From NCBI GenBank assembly GCA_046153945.1, contig JBJXFF010000114.1:1-64000 (forward strand): DNA of 64,000 bases. The letters are read 5' to 3'. The position numbers were made by a program, and so were the translations under genes. The DNA is from SXOA01 sp046153945 (lineage in GTDB: Bacteria; Planctomycetota; Planctomycetia; Pirellulales; Pirellulaceae). The notes under the pieces are model-generated. The model had not been told where the DNA came from. It was given only the letters and a program-made list of their open reading frames with translations, and made no database searches. Shown here one piece after another: positions 50,957-60,468 of this stretch (positions within the stretch are counted from its first letter, which is position 1; the number at the start of each line of letters is the position of its first letter).

Positions 50957-53434
50957 TCAGGGGGCTGACGCCCCCCGCTCGCCTACCCGCACTAGCAGTT
51001 CCGGGCCGCTCATCCGGAAGGCGGCGTTGTGGGGGCAGGCGAAGACGCAGCTCACTTCTTGCTCCGGGCTGACGATGTCGTGGCAGAGGTCGCACATGGT
51101 CGCCCGACTACGGAGGATGGGGCCGTCGTCCTCGACGTGCATGTTGATGTTGCCGTAAGGGCAGTTGGCCGCACAGAGGCCGCAGCCGATGCAGTGGCTT
51201 TCGATCTGAATTTCTTTGCGATCCGCCTGGCGGTGGATGGCGTCCACCGGGCAGCCGACCAGGCAGTAGGGGTCGGTGCAACTGCGGCAGGCCGAGGCGA
51301 CGAGCCATTTGTCGAAGCGAAGACCGTCGCGGATGAGTCGGGGGACGCCGCCGTGGGTATCGGCACAGGCCTTGGTACATTCGTCGCAGCGGGTGCAGGC
51401 TTCGAGGTCGAGGACGAGAAGCTTCTGGGCGTTGTAGAGGCCTTGGTCGAGGAACTCGGCAAGGAGGGGGGTCGCGGGTTGAGTCGATTTTGTGGTCTGG
51501 CCTTGGGCTGGTCGATTTTCCGGCTGGGTTTGGCGGGCGAGGGAGCGGCGGGCTTCCGAGACGACTTGTGCTTTGAGCGTCGGCACGAGCAGCAGTAACT
51601 CCCGGAAGTCCTCCTTGCCGATGCGGACAATTTCCACGTCGTCGAGGGCGGTGCAACTGGCGGTGCGGCGGCTGGAGAGGCCGGGGGGAATTTCGGCGGC
51701 GACCACCGGCCAGTCGGCGATGAGGCCAATTTCACCAAAGTGCTTGTCAGGGCTAAGGTAGCTGAGGACTTGCTCGCTTCCTCCTTGCGACATCGAGACC
51801 TTTACATGACCGATGCGGATCATGAAAAACGCGTCGGCAGTTTCCCCCTGGCGGAAAATGGCCTGGCCGGGCTCGAGGTTGAGTAGCTTTACGCGGTCCT
51901 GCAAAAAGTCTCGGGAGATTCTCCGCTCGTCGGCCGAGAGCGCAGCGAAGAAGGGAACTCGCCTCAAGTGGCTCGTAATCGCCCGCTGCCGATAGACGCC
52001 GTCGAGCTGCCGGCGGGCTGCGGGGCTTCGCTGCAAGGTGAACAGCACGTTGCGGCGGATGATGAAAACCTCGCCAGCCGTCAGGGCCCGGACTGTCGCC
52101 GTCCGCGGATAGTGATTAAGGCAGGTCATCTCGCCGAGGATGAGGTCTTCCTCGGTCATCTCGAAATCGGGGGGGCCGAAGGTTGCTTGTTCCTGCTTGG
52201 GTTCGAAGAAGGATGCGAGGAGGCCGGTCAGTCCCTTCCGCTGCTTCTTCTTTGCCAGCCGCGGGTCGCTCCGCCAGCCGCCGAAGCGACCCTTGTTCAA
52301 GATGAACGCTGTCGAGCCATGTTCGCCGAGTGCACAGAGTTCATCGCCGGCCTTCACCTGCCAGCGAACAACGGAGCTTTGGTTCCACTGGCGATAGCGG
52401 AACGGGAGCGTGGCGAGCAGGGCGTTGGCTTCCATTTCCTCCGGCGTGACGGCGGAGCGACCGGGCTTGGTGAGTTCCTCTTCGTACCACTCCGAAACGA
52501 TGGGTTTGCGGAACGTAAGCGCCGTTGTCGGGCAAGCGAGCATGCACTCGCCGCAGGAGACACAGGACGACTCTCCCATCGGGTCATTCAGATCAAAGCC
52601 GATGCGGGACGAGAAGCCCTTGCCGGTCCGGCCGATGACGAAGTTGTGCTTCACATCGTTGCAGGAGCGCGAGCAGCGGTCGCAGAGGATGCAGGCGGAA
52701 TGGTCGATTTGGATGAGTAGCGAGCTGTTGTCTTGCGGATGGACTTTAGCTGGCTCGAAGGCGAGACGCTGAGGCTGGAGGGTGAGCTGTGCAGTGAGAG
52801 AGTCGACGACGCGGGCGAGTTCACTCTTCTCTACGTGGGGTCTATCGTCGGGCACCGGCAGATGCTCGCTCGCCAGCAGCTCCAATAGCACGCGAAGTGC
52901 GGACTTCACACGGCCAGAGGACTTTTCATCTTTCGCCCGCAGCGTGCTGACCACCATCCGCTCTTCCACCGGCTGGACGCAGGCAGGAACCAGCTTCCCA
53001 CCGCCGCGGATGACTTTCTTGCCCGGATTCTTGGGGTCATCCTCCAGCCGTCCTAGCTCGACGGAGCAGACCCGGCAGACACCGACGGGATGCAAGTGCT
53101 CGGCATGGCAGAGCGTGGGAATGAGCGGCAGGGACGGAGTCTTCTCGGCGCTCGCCGTTCCGCAGAGCAGGCGGAAAGCGTCGTAGATCGTCGTCCGCCG
53201 CGGAATGGTCTTGCCGGAAGCATCGACGAAAATGATGTTCCCCTGGGCATCAGTCGTCGGCACCGCCCGCGGCACTACGACAGCCTGCCCATCAATCAGC
53301 ACTTCCACCATCTTTCCATAATCGCTCGCCTCCGGCGCAACGTCCCGGATGAGCTGGCCATTAAGGTCGCGCGCGAAGAGCCCTTCCTCCTCCCAGCGCT
53401 GGGCCTGCTCATCGAAATAGCGGTCGTCGGCCAT
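50957..53434 (-). CDS. HoxU/NuoG-like Fe-S protein with two cyclic-nucleotide-binding domains and ferredoxin tail
   Basis: An 825-residue cytoplasmic protein, last gene of the redox operon. Residues 60-165 hold the [2Fe-2S] ferredoxin motif (CHAEHLHPVGVCRVC...PACVQP). Residues 245-315 hold two [4Fe-4S] motifs (CILCDRCSRSC and CVSCGECMLACP). About 350-480 and 500-620 are two cyclic-nucleotide-binding folds; the second has the phosphate-binding cassette-like FGEIGLIADWP and RRTASCTALD. The tail (660-810) is DmsB/NarH-like with four cysteine groups (CTRCDECTKAC, CRSCTDPYCLVGCP, CIGCGLCAANCPYG, CDLCHDI...CVFACP). It should pass electrons from NuoEF; nucleotide gating is inferred. Confidence 0.85.
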   Translation of the reverse strand: MADDRYFDEQAQRWEEEGLFARDLNGQLIRDVAPEASDYGKMVEVLIDGQAVVVPRAVPTTDAQGNIIFVDASGKTIPRRTTIYDAFRLLCGTASAEKTPSLPLIPTLCHAEHLHPVGVCRVCSVELGRLEDDPKNPGKKVIRGGGKLVPACVQPVEERMVVSTLRAKDEKSSGRVKSALRVLLELLASEHLPVPDDRPHVEKSELARVVDSLTAQLTLQPQRLAFEPAKVHPQDNSSLLIQIDHSACILCDRCSRSCNDVKHNFVIGRTGKGFSSRIGFDLNDPMGESSCVSCGECMLACPTTALTFRKPIVSEWYEEELTKPGRSAVTPEEMEANALLATLPFRYRQWNQSSVVRWQVKAGDELCALGEHGSTAFILNKGRFGGWRSDPRLAKKKQRKGLTGLLASFFEPKQEQATFGPPDFEMTEEDLILGEMTCLNHYPRTATVRALTAGEVFIIRRNVLFTLQRSPAARRQLDGVYRQRAITSHLRRVPFFAALSADERRISRDFLQDRVKLLNLEPGQAIFRQGETADAFFMIRIGHVKVSMSQGGSEQVLSYLSPDKHFGEIGLIADWPVVAAEIPPGLSSRRTASCTALDDVEIVRIGKEDFRELLLLVPTLKAQVVSEARRSLARQTQPENRPAQGQTTKSTQPATPLLAEFLDQGLYNAQKLLVLDLEACTRCDECTKACADTHGGVPRLIRDGLRFDKWLVASACRSCTDPYCLVGCPVDAIHRQADRKEIQIESHCIGCGLCAANCPYGNINMHVEDDGPILRSRATMCDLCHDIVSPEQEVSCVFACPHNAAFRMSGPELLVRVGERGASAP

Positions 53435-53443
53435 GAGGTTGTT

Positions 53444-55357
53444 CTAACTTTGTGCGGCGTAAGCGTACGCTTCGTCGGGAAAATACCGGAGCAGGCTCAT
53501 CAGCGGATTAGCGGCAATCTGGCCGAGGCCACAAATCGCGGTGGAGGACATAGTTCCCGCCAAATCGAGCAAAGGACCGTCTTTCTGAAACAGCTCGTCG
53601 ATCTGCTGACGGGTCAGCTTACGCTCTCGAAGCTGACCGGCGACCTGGGCGATTCTTGTCGAGCCGATGCGGCAAGGGACGCATTTGCCGCAGGACTCGC
53701 GGGCATAGAAGTGGGATGCGCTGAAGGCCTGCTCCACCAGATCCGCCGACTCGCCGTAGATGGTGATTCCCGCCCCCAGCATCAGCCCCCACTGCCGAAA
53801 CAGGTTCATATCGAGCTGCAATTCGCAGAGGTCGAACGCTTTCATTTCTGCGGGCAGCATCTTGCGAATCTTGCCGGAAAGATGCTCGGTCTTGATAAAC
53901 CGCGGCAGGAAACCACCGGAGGGACCGGAAAGTGCGACGGCTTTGAGATCCTCATCGCCGCGCATGCCGCCGCAGGTAGCAATCAGCTCGCCAAGCGAGA
54001 TGCCGATGGGGACTTCGTACGCTCCGGGCCGCTCGACATCGCCGGAGACGGAGAAGAACCGCCGTCCTTTGAAATGCGTCTCTTTGCCGAACGCCTCCGT
54101 CCAACCGCGATCCCCCGTTTCAACCGCCAGCTTCGCGGTGAGGTGCGTCCACTGGTTCCATTCCTGCCCTTGCTCTTGAAACCACTTTCCTTGGTCGCGA
54201 ACGACGATGGCGGGAACCCAGGCGAACGTCTCCACGTTTGATAGCAACGTCGGCATGTCCCACAGGCCGTTGGTCTGGAGTTCCGGGGGACGATTGCGCG
54301 GCTCCGCCCGGTGGTCCTGAATCGCTTCGATGAGCGCGGTCTGCTCCCCGCAGATATATCCGCCTGGGCTTACGAAGACTTCGACGGGGAAACTCAGGCC
54401 GCTCCCCAGGACATTTTCTCCGCAGAGTCCGGCCGCTTCTGCTGCTTTGATTTCCTCGCGGACCGATGCAATTTGCTCCTCGTATTCGTGGCGGATGTAG
54501 ATGTAACCTTTCGTCGCTCCTAAAACCAGGCCAGCCAAAATCACCCCTTCGACAATTAGATGCGGTGTCCGGAGAAACAACTCGCGATCTTTGAACGTCG
54601 CCGGCTCGCTCTCGTCCCCGTTGCAGACGACGAAGGCCTTTTCGCCCCGTTTCTGATGCTCCTTCAGCGTCTCTTCCCATTTTTTGTAGGCCCGGCCGCC
54701 CGCGCCGCCCAGGCCGAGTAGCCAGGCGGTCTTCAGTGAGCCAAGAACGGATTGGATTGCGACTGTTCTTGCGTCCGCGTCAATGGTTCGTAGCGAGGGT
54801 TTGATGCTGGCCTGAATGAACCATCGTATCGAAGCGTACCGCCTTTCGGCCGGTTGGCCGGAGTAATTGTCTATCTGCCAGTCCTTTTGCGCTGGCTGCC
54901 AAGCGAGGTCAGTGTCATTGGATACATCCGAAGCAGGCTGACCGGCAAGCAGCACCTCCGCCGCTGCCGAGATTTCCTGGACAGTTCGCCCAAGAAGGTT
55001 GTAAACAGGATGCTCGCCACTCTGCTGGTGGCGATTGTCGTAGATTCTCGCCGCCGGAGCACGATCGCAGCGGCCGAGACAAGAGGCACCGCAAACTTTT
55101 ACTCGGGTCGGTTGTCCTTCAAAGGTCAATGCTAGTTTCTCGAGGACTCCCGCCGAGCCGCGGAGATGGCACGCCATATCCTGGCAGACATGAATCGCAA
55201 GCTCCGCGGGAGGAGCCACGCGGTAATGCGGAAAGAAACTCACCACCTCTTGAATCCGGTAGAGCGGAACCGCCAGCCGCTCGCCGAGCAGGACGAGTTC
55301 CTGACGGGGGAGATAGCCGTGTTTGGCCTGCAGTTTGTGAAGTTCCTGGACAATCAT
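53444..55357 (-). CDS. NuoE-NuoF (HoxF-like) fusion, NADH-oxidising subunit
   Basis: A 637-residue flavoprotein. Residues 1-125 are a NuoE-like thioredoxin fold: HGYLPRQELVLLGERL, then [2Fe-2S] cysteines in VCQDMACH and VCGASCLGRC. From about 200 a NuoF domain has a Gly-rich NADH/FMN motif (GLGGAGGRAYKKW), the conserved CNGDESEPATFKDRELF, SPGGYICGEQTALIEA, a SLBB-like segment and the C-terminal [4Fe-4S] site ESCGKCVPCRIGSTRI. It should oxidise NADH via FMN. The start overlaps the cytochrome stop (ATGA), and the next gene begins 9 bp after its stop. Confidence 0.92.
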   Translation of the reverse strand: MIVQELHKLQAKHGYLPRQELVLLGERLAVPLYRIQEVVSFFPHYRVAPPAELAIHVCQDMACHLRGSAGVLEKLALTFEGQPTRVKVCGASCLGRCDRAPAARIYDNRHQQSGEHPVYNLLGRTVQEISAAAEVLLAGQPASDVSNDTDLAWQPAQKDWQIDNYSGQPAERRYASIRWFIQASIKPSLRTIDADARTVAIQSVLGSLKTAWLLGLGGAGGRAYKKWEETLKEHQKRGEKAFVVCNGDESEPATFKDRELFLRTPHLIVEGVILAGLVLGATKGYIYIRHEYEEQIASVREEIKAAEAAGLCGENVLGSGLSFPVEVFVSPGGYICGEQTALIEAIQDHRAEPRNRPPELQTNGLWDMPTLLSNVETFAWVPAIVVRDQGKWFQEQGQEWNQWTHLTAKLAVETGDRGWTEAFGKETHFKGRRFFSVSGDVERPGAYEVPIGISLGELIATCGGMRGDEDLKAVALSGPSGGFLPRFIKTEHLSGKIRKMLPAEMKAFDLCELQLDMNLFRQWGLMLGAGITIYGESADLVEQAFSASHFYARESCGKCVPCRIGSTRIAQVAGQLRERKLTRQQIDELFQKDGPLLDLAGTMSSTAICGLGQIAANPLMSLLRYFPDEAYAYAAQS

Positions 55358-57990
55358 GGGGTGGCGAGCGAGCCGCGAATCTGTTGGAGGAGCTGTTTCA
55401 GCTCCTTGTCGTTGGGATCGAAGCCGGTCGGTGAATCATAGGGTCCACCGGTAAAGAACGGTTGGTTCTTCATCAGCTTGTCTCGCGGCAGTGTGAGGAA
55501 AGACTGGGAGAGTATCACCCCCAACTCTTCGGTTTCCTTGGCTAGCGCCACCTTTCGCGGATCGTCCGCGATATAAGCAGTAAGTGCCATCAACAGCTTT
55601 ACATTTTCTTCCCATAGCGTTCCTGCGGAGCCAGTTGCTGTATGGCCGGACGCGAGGTTACTCATTTCGAGCACAATGGCGGTATGAGCCTTTTGGTTGT
55701 TTGGGAGATTGGTCAGCCGAGTCCGTTCCTGCTGTGAAAGTCCGCTGAAGGGAGGAAATGCGATGCGTCCCAAGGCTGGCTTAGGGGTCAAGCCGTGGTG
55801 ACAATCGAAGCAGCGGTGGCTGGCGAATTCGTATGCGGGGCGAGCGGCATGGAGCTTATCCTGCTGGGCAGCGGTGGCGAGTTCCCCGATGCGCCAGGTT
55901 TCGAAATGAGACTTTACGTCCTTGGCCGCGCTCCAATGCGATGGCAAGTTGGCGAGTTGCGATTCGAATTCAAACGTCAGTCGCGGATGACCGGCAGCAA
56001 TCAGGTCGTGATTGACGTCGTAGGTTTTTCCGGAAGTTATCTGCGGGCCAATGTGGCATTCAGCGCAAGCGGTCGCTCGAGTGGAGAGGTCCGTCAGATT
56101 GCGCATGTCTGACGATTTCTTCGCCTTCCGATTGAAATGCGTGTATTCCCAACTCGCAGCCGGTTCGTGGCAGGACTCGCAGGAAATTCCTGCTGCAAAA
56201 CTTTCTGCACGATTGGCCTTACCCGAATCGGGCGGCGGTGTCGCGTGGCAGCCGACGCATTTCTGTTGCAAAAAGTCAAAGTACGCGGCATCCTCGAGCT
56301 TGGCCTGCGGCTGATTCGTTAGTCGCCGGAAGATGTCGAGCGACGGCTCCGTGTAGAGGAGCAGGAAGGCTCTCGTATGAGGGTCGTTTGCCGTGAAACG
56401 TGAGTAGGCAGTGGTTAGATCATTTCCCTTGGCAGCACCGTGGCAGCCGGTCGCACTGCAACTTTGCGTGCCGACGAAGTGATTGTCTTTTCTCGTCGGC
56501 TGTGCGGAAGGAACATCGGCGACATGACTGACAAGAAACGATGCAGTTGAAGGGAACTCCTCGAAATTGTGGATGCTGGAAAGTCCTTCGCTTCGAAGCG
56601 GTTTCTCGTTGGGTGGGGCATGGTGATAGCGGTGGCACTCCGCGCAGTCGAATCTCGCACCGCCGGTGGCCGCTGATTCGTTGCGAGGGGCATGGCAGCG
56701 GGCGCAGTTGTCGATATTGGGGATCATCACCTCTTCGTCGTCGGCGAGTTTTCCGGGCACGCCATCGGGCGGCAGCTTGGCGACGGCCTGAGCATGGCAG
56801 TCCTGACACTTGGCTGCAGTCTGGTGTTTCTGATGATTGAAGCGAGCATGCCTAAGCCACTTGTTGGGAATTCTGGACGGCTGCACTTCCTTGGAATTCT
56901 GCTCCTGCCAGGAATGACACTGGGAGCATTTGTTTTGGCGAAGTTCGGTGAGCCGATGAGTTGCCACGAGTTCTGGCGGCAGCTTCATGGTACTAGAGAG
57001 GTTGCTGCCGGGTGTCTTTCCGGGTATCAGCCGCTTCGGCGGCGATATCTTTGGTGAATCTTTCGCCCCTTCGGCAAGATACCCCAGCACTACGTCTTCG
57101 AGCCGCGTGCTCGTCAGCCCATGCGGCACCACGACTTCTGGTTGACCGGGCAAGTTGAGCGGATGACAGGCGCGGCAGTGCTGCTCGTACTTGATGGGGC
57201 GCATGTAGGCTCCTGTTTCCGTCGTCGTCTCCGGTTGATGGCAGGAGTCGCAGACGAGTTGCGTCAATGGCTTTCCAGCGGGCGCTGCTTGCCCGGGATA
57301 AAGTTGACCGGGCGTCATGTGCAGGTGATGGCTGAAGCGGATGTTGCCGGGATCTTCCTTGGTTTGCAACGAGCGGAAGGGGGGATGCCCCGAACCGGCG
57401 TCCGCTGACGGGAGTTCAAACGATGTCACACTAACAATCGGAGCCTCATTCGCAGAATCGGGAGCGGTTCGATGATCGGCGATCAATGCATGGCAGCGGA
57501 TGCAATGAGAGTCGTCCATACGAGCCATGACGAAATCTCGCCCCTGATGATCGCGGTGACAGCTTGCGCAGGACTCGACCTCAGCGGCAATCTGAGTGTT
57601 GTTGTGAATGCCCGCGGACTTATGACATTCGCTGCATTTGGCATCTGCCTTTTGGTGAGCCTCTTTTGAACTGCTTGCGGTTAACGACAAAGAGAGAGTT
57701 CGCGTGCCCCCCGCATCCGGGCGCTGCGGCACAAAAGGGACATGGCAGGCTTTGCAGTCGCTATCCCAGCGGGCATGATCCTTCGCCAGGATTCCGGGCG
57801 AAACCTGCGTGGCGGCCGGCCTTCCTCCCGCCAGCACCCAGGCAAAGTAGACCCCGCCCGTCAAGCAGCAGGCGAGCGTGAGCGCGAGTTTCCATGCTCG
57901 CAATGATCCGGAAGCGCGGTGATAGGCGAGCGGAATTCGCAGTGCCCGCTGCTTAGCCGAATCTCGCGGAAGTTTCTTTGTCTCATCCAT
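55354..57990 (-). CDS. membrane-anchored multiheme cytochrome c, 15 predicted hemes
   Basis: An 878-residue protein with one N-terminal membrane anchor (about 33-55, WKLALTLACCLTGGVYFAWV) and 14 CXXCH motifs plus one CX4CH (CSATGCH). The middle (CKACH, CSECH, CASCH, CIRCH, CDSCH, CRACH, CSQCH, CQDCH, CARCH, CAECH) is a chain of mostly single-heme loops. The C-terminal third (from VGTQSCSATGCHGAAKGNDL) is cytochrome c554-like. It should be exported and wire electrons outside the membrane. The ATG at 57990 is chosen since the anchor follows it; a longer frame upstream overlaps the membrane gene. Confidence 0.9.
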   Translation of the reverse strand: MDETKKLPRDSAKQRALRIPLAYHRASGSLRAWKLALTLACCLTGGVYFAWVLAGGRPAATQVSPGILAKDHARWDSDCKACHVPFVPQRPDAGGTRTLSLSLTASSSKEAHQKADAKCSECHKSAGIHNNTQIAAEVESCASCHRDHQGRDFVMARMDDSHCIRCHALIADHRTAPDSANEAPIVSVTSFELPSADAGSGHPPFRSLQTKEDPGNIRFSHHLHMTPGQLYPGQAAPAGKPLTQLVCDSCHQPETTTETGAYMRPIKYEQHCRACHPLNLPGQPEVVVPHGLTSTRLEDVVLGYLAEGAKDSPKISPPKRLIPGKTPGSNLSSTMKLPPELVATHRLTELRQNKCSQCHSWQEQNSKEVQPSRIPNKWLRHARFNHQKHQTAAKCQDCHAQAVAKLPPDGVPGKLADDEEVMIPNIDNCARCHAPRNESAATGGARFDCAECHRYHHAPPNEKPLRSEGLSSIHNFEEFPSTASFLVSHVADVPSAQPTRKDNHFVGTQSCSATGCHGAAKGNDLTTAYSRFTANDPHTRAFLLLYTEPSLDIFRRLTNQPQAKLEDAAYFDFLQQKCVGCHATPPPDSGKANRAESFAAGISCESCHEPAASWEYTHFNRKAKKSSDMRNLTDLSTRATACAECHIGPQITSGKTYDVNHDLIAAGHPRLTFEFESQLANLPSHWSAAKDVKSHFETWRIGELATAAQQDKLHAARPAYEFASHRCFDCHHGLTPKPALGRIAFPPFSGLSQQERTRLTNLPNNQKAHTAIVLEMSNLASGHTATGSAGTLWEENVKLLMALTAYIADDPRKVALAKETEELGVILSQSFLTLPRDKLMKNQPFFTGGPYDSPTGFDPNDKELKQLLQQIRGSLATP

Positions 57991-58001
57991 GAAACATTGT
58001 T

Positions 58002-58973
58002 CTAACCAAATCGCAGAGCCAAATATACATGACCCAGCAGCAGAGTGACCAGCGCGAGGGAGAGCGGCAAGTGCACCAGCAGCCAGGCCTGCAACCAGAA
58101 TTGCAGCCGGCCTTGGAGTGACAGCTCGCTGCGCCGCCGGCAGAGGGCTTCGATCTGGTCGATGGCCGGCCGGACGGCGGCTGGAGACTTCTGCCGCAGG
58201 TCGTCGAAATAAGCTGTTGTTTTTGCAGAGGTGCCAAGCAGTCCTGATGCACTCCGTCCCGTGCGGAGATAGGGCTCGACTTCCTGGAGCATCGCGGCGG
58301 CAAGTTCCGGCGCGATGGTACGTCTTGGCCGCTCCAATTCCGGATTGACCGATCGGGGCACCACGGTGCCCTCTCTGCGGGCCACTCCGACCCGCTGCTT
58401 TCCGGATGCTACCGCTTCGCTCCCTAACGCTGCCAATTCGTCTTCCGCTCCTTCGCAAATATCAACCACAATGCGCCGGCCGTCCACCGCGAGTTGCCTC
58501 GCAACGTCGTCAATCTGACTCGCCACCGTCTCCTCAGGGACCCTCTGCAGCAGCAGCCCTGGCAGGATGTTTTGCATTGCCAGGCCCAAGACTCCACTCC
58601 CGACGACGATTAAGAACAGCCACATCAGGATAGATGTGTAGGTACCACCGAAGGAAACTCCGCTATGGAGCATGACCAAAGGGACCGCCAGAAGTCCCAG
58701 CCAGATGTGGGCCTTCATCCAGGTTTGCGTCTTCCCCAGCCAGCGAGCCGTGCGAAAGAGCGACGTCTTTCGCGGCCAAAGAGCGAACTCAAACAGAATG
58801 ATCAGTCCCGCCACAATTCCCAGCACCAAACCCGGAACACTGCCGCCACCCGGCCAGGGGTTATCGGCGCGAATGTAGGAAGCATACCAAGCGGACGCTC
58901 CAATGGCCGCCGCCAGTGTCCCCAGCATCCAAGCCAAGTGAAGCGGAACGAAGTTCTTGCGGTCAAATAACAC
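58002..58973 (-). CDS. membrane protein with paired histidines, b-type cytochrome-like
   Basis: A 323-residue protein with four to five membrane spans: 12-30, 47-66, about 88-104, 113-132 and, after a soluble loop of about 150 residues, 293-320. Histidines occur in pairs 14 residues apart, H89/H103 (KAHIWLG...MLHSG) and H301/H315 (LVHLPLS...LGHVYLA), a spacing suited to heme b ligation. The loop (GRRIVVDICEGAEDEL) has no recognised domain. It starts with GTG at 58973 and is the first gene of the operon, 11 bp before the cytochrome gene. Confidence 0.7.
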   Translation of the reverse strand: MLFDRKNFVPLHLAWMLGTLAAAIGASAWYASYIRADNPWPGGGSVPGLVLGIVAGLIILFEFALWPRKTSLFRTARWLGKTQTWMKAHIWLGLLAVPLVMLHSGVSFGGTYTSILMWLFLIVVGSGVLGLAMQNILPGLLLQRVPEETVASQIDDVARQLAVDGRRIVVDICEGAEDELAALGSEAVASGKQRVGVARREGTVVPRSVNPELERPRRTIAPELAAAMLQEVEPYLRTGRSASGLLGTSAKTTAYFDDLRQKSPAAVRPAIDQIEALCRRRSELSLQGRLQFWLQAWLLVHLPLSLALVTLLLGHVYLALRFG

Positions 58974-59071
58974 GGCGTTGGGGGAGTGCGCAATGAGGGA
59001 TTCTCGCTAGGAACTTGACTAAAGCTCAAAGCAAGTTGGAAGCCTACTCCACTAAGCTCCCAAGATGGACG

Positions 59072-60418
59072 CTATGTGTCCAGCACGCTCAGCCGGCCAG
59101 TGCTGTCGCCAAGGGACGGGACGCCGGCTTCCATGCGGTCGAGCATCGACAGGAAGAGGTTGTTGAGGGGCGTTTCCTTCTCCAGCACAATGTGGCGGCC
59201 GGATTGGAGGCTGCCGCCGGCACGGCCGGCCAGAACAATGGGAAGATCGTCGTGATTATGGCGATTGCCATCCGACAGCCCGCTACCATACATGATCATG
59301 CAGTTGTCGAGGAGAGAGCCGTTCCCTTCCTTGATTTCCTGCAAATTCTTGAGGAAACGAGCCAACTCGCCGGCCAGGAACAGGTCGATTTTCTTGAGCT
59401 GATCGATTTTATCCTTGTCGTTCCGGTGGTGCGAAATCTCGTGGTGGCCGCTGGAGACGCCAACGTTTTTGTAGCTCCGGTTGCTCCCTTCGTTGGCCAG
59501 CATATAGGTGGCGACGCGGGTGGTATCAGTCCGGAAGGCCAAGGTCAACAGGTCGTACATCAGGCGAATGTGTTCCTGGATGTCGTCTGGTATGCCGCCC
59601 GGTGTTTTGAAATCGGGACGCTCTTTCTGGGCCAGTGTTTCCGCCTGCACAATCCGCCGTTCGATTTCCCGCACACTGGTCAGGTACTCATCCAACTTGC
59701 GGCGGTCGGTCTGACCGAGTTGTACCTTCAGGGCGGCGGCATCTTCCGCCACCAAATCCAATACGCTCTGCCGAGTGCGGCTTCTGCGGGCTTGCTCCTC
59801 GTCGTCCTTTTTCGCGGCTCCGAACAGGCGCTCGAAAACAAGGCGGGGATTGATCTCCTTGGCCATCGGCGTCGATTCGGTCTTCCACGAAATATTGTTG
59901 GAATACGCACAGGCATAGCCGCTGTCACACCCGCCGGCATCACGGCCCCGCTCCGTGCCGATTTCCAAACTCGGATGTCGGGTGGAAGTGCCGGCCTTGG
60001 CGGCTGCGACCTGATCGACGGAAGCGCCGACTTTGATGTTCGCGCCGGAAGTCTTCACAGGATGTGCGCCCGTTAGTAGTGAAGACGCCGAACGGGCATG
60101 ATCACCGGGACCGTCCCCCTTGGCCCGGCCGTTATCCTGAGCCAGGCCGCTGATGATAGTGAGATGCGATTTTACGTCGCTCAGAGGAGCGAGAGTTTCC
60201 TTAAGCTCGAACGAGGTTCCTTTCCCTTCCGGTCGCCAGGCGGGCATGATGGCCCCGTTAGGAAAAGAGATGAAAGCCATGCGAACTGGCGGCTTGGATT
60301 TGCTCCCCGTGGGTTCCGCGGCGACGAGAGTTCGCGGCAGCATCGCATCGAAGAGCGGCAGGCTCATTGCGCAGGAGAGTCCACGGAGAACGGTGCGGCG
60401 GCTGAGGCGGGTGGTCAT
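59072..60418 (-). CDS. DUF1552 family protein
   Basis: A 448-residue Tat-exported protein (TTRLSRRTVLRGLSCAMSLP) with the family pattern RMAFISFPNGAIMPAWRPEG, ISGLAQDNGRAKGDGPGDHA, SASSLLTG and, near the end, NCMIMYGSGLSDGNRHNHDD. DUF1552 is planctomycete-rich and, like DUF1501, has an alkaline-phosphatase-like fold without known substrate. It lies 50 bp after the DUF1592-type cytochrome protein, its usual partner. Confidence 0.92.
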   Translation of the reverse strand: MTTRLSRRTVLRGLSCAMSLPLFDAMLPRTLVAAEPTGSKSKPPVRMAFISFPNGAIMPAWRPEGKGTSFELKETLAPLSDVKSHLTIISGLAQDNGRAKGDGPGDHARSASSLLTGAHPVKTSGANIKVGASVDQVAAAKAGTSTRHPSLEIGTERGRDAGGCDSGYACAYSNNISWKTESTPMAKEINPRLVFERLFGAAKKDDEEQARRSRTRQSVLDLVAEDAAALKVQLGQTDRRKLDEYLTSVREIERRIVQAETLAQKERPDFKTPGGIPDDIQEHIRLMYDLLTLAFRTDTTRVATYMLANEGSNRSYKNVGVSSGHHEISHHRNDKDKIDQLKKIDLFLAGELARFLKNLQEIKEGNGSLLDNCMIMYGSGLSDGNRHNHDDLPIVLAGRAGGSLQSGRHIVLEKETPLNNLFLSMLDRMEAGVPSLGDSTGRLSVLDT

Positions 60419-60468
60419 AGGTTGGGTTCCAAATTGACTTGGTCAAGCTGGCGCTTGACCCACGAGGT

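Noticed and set aside
50957..58973. Bidirectional NAD-reducing hydrogenase (Hox) operon
   Set aside because: HoxF- and HoxU-like parts are present but no HoxY/HoxH subunit with NiFe motifs occurs anywhere in the window.
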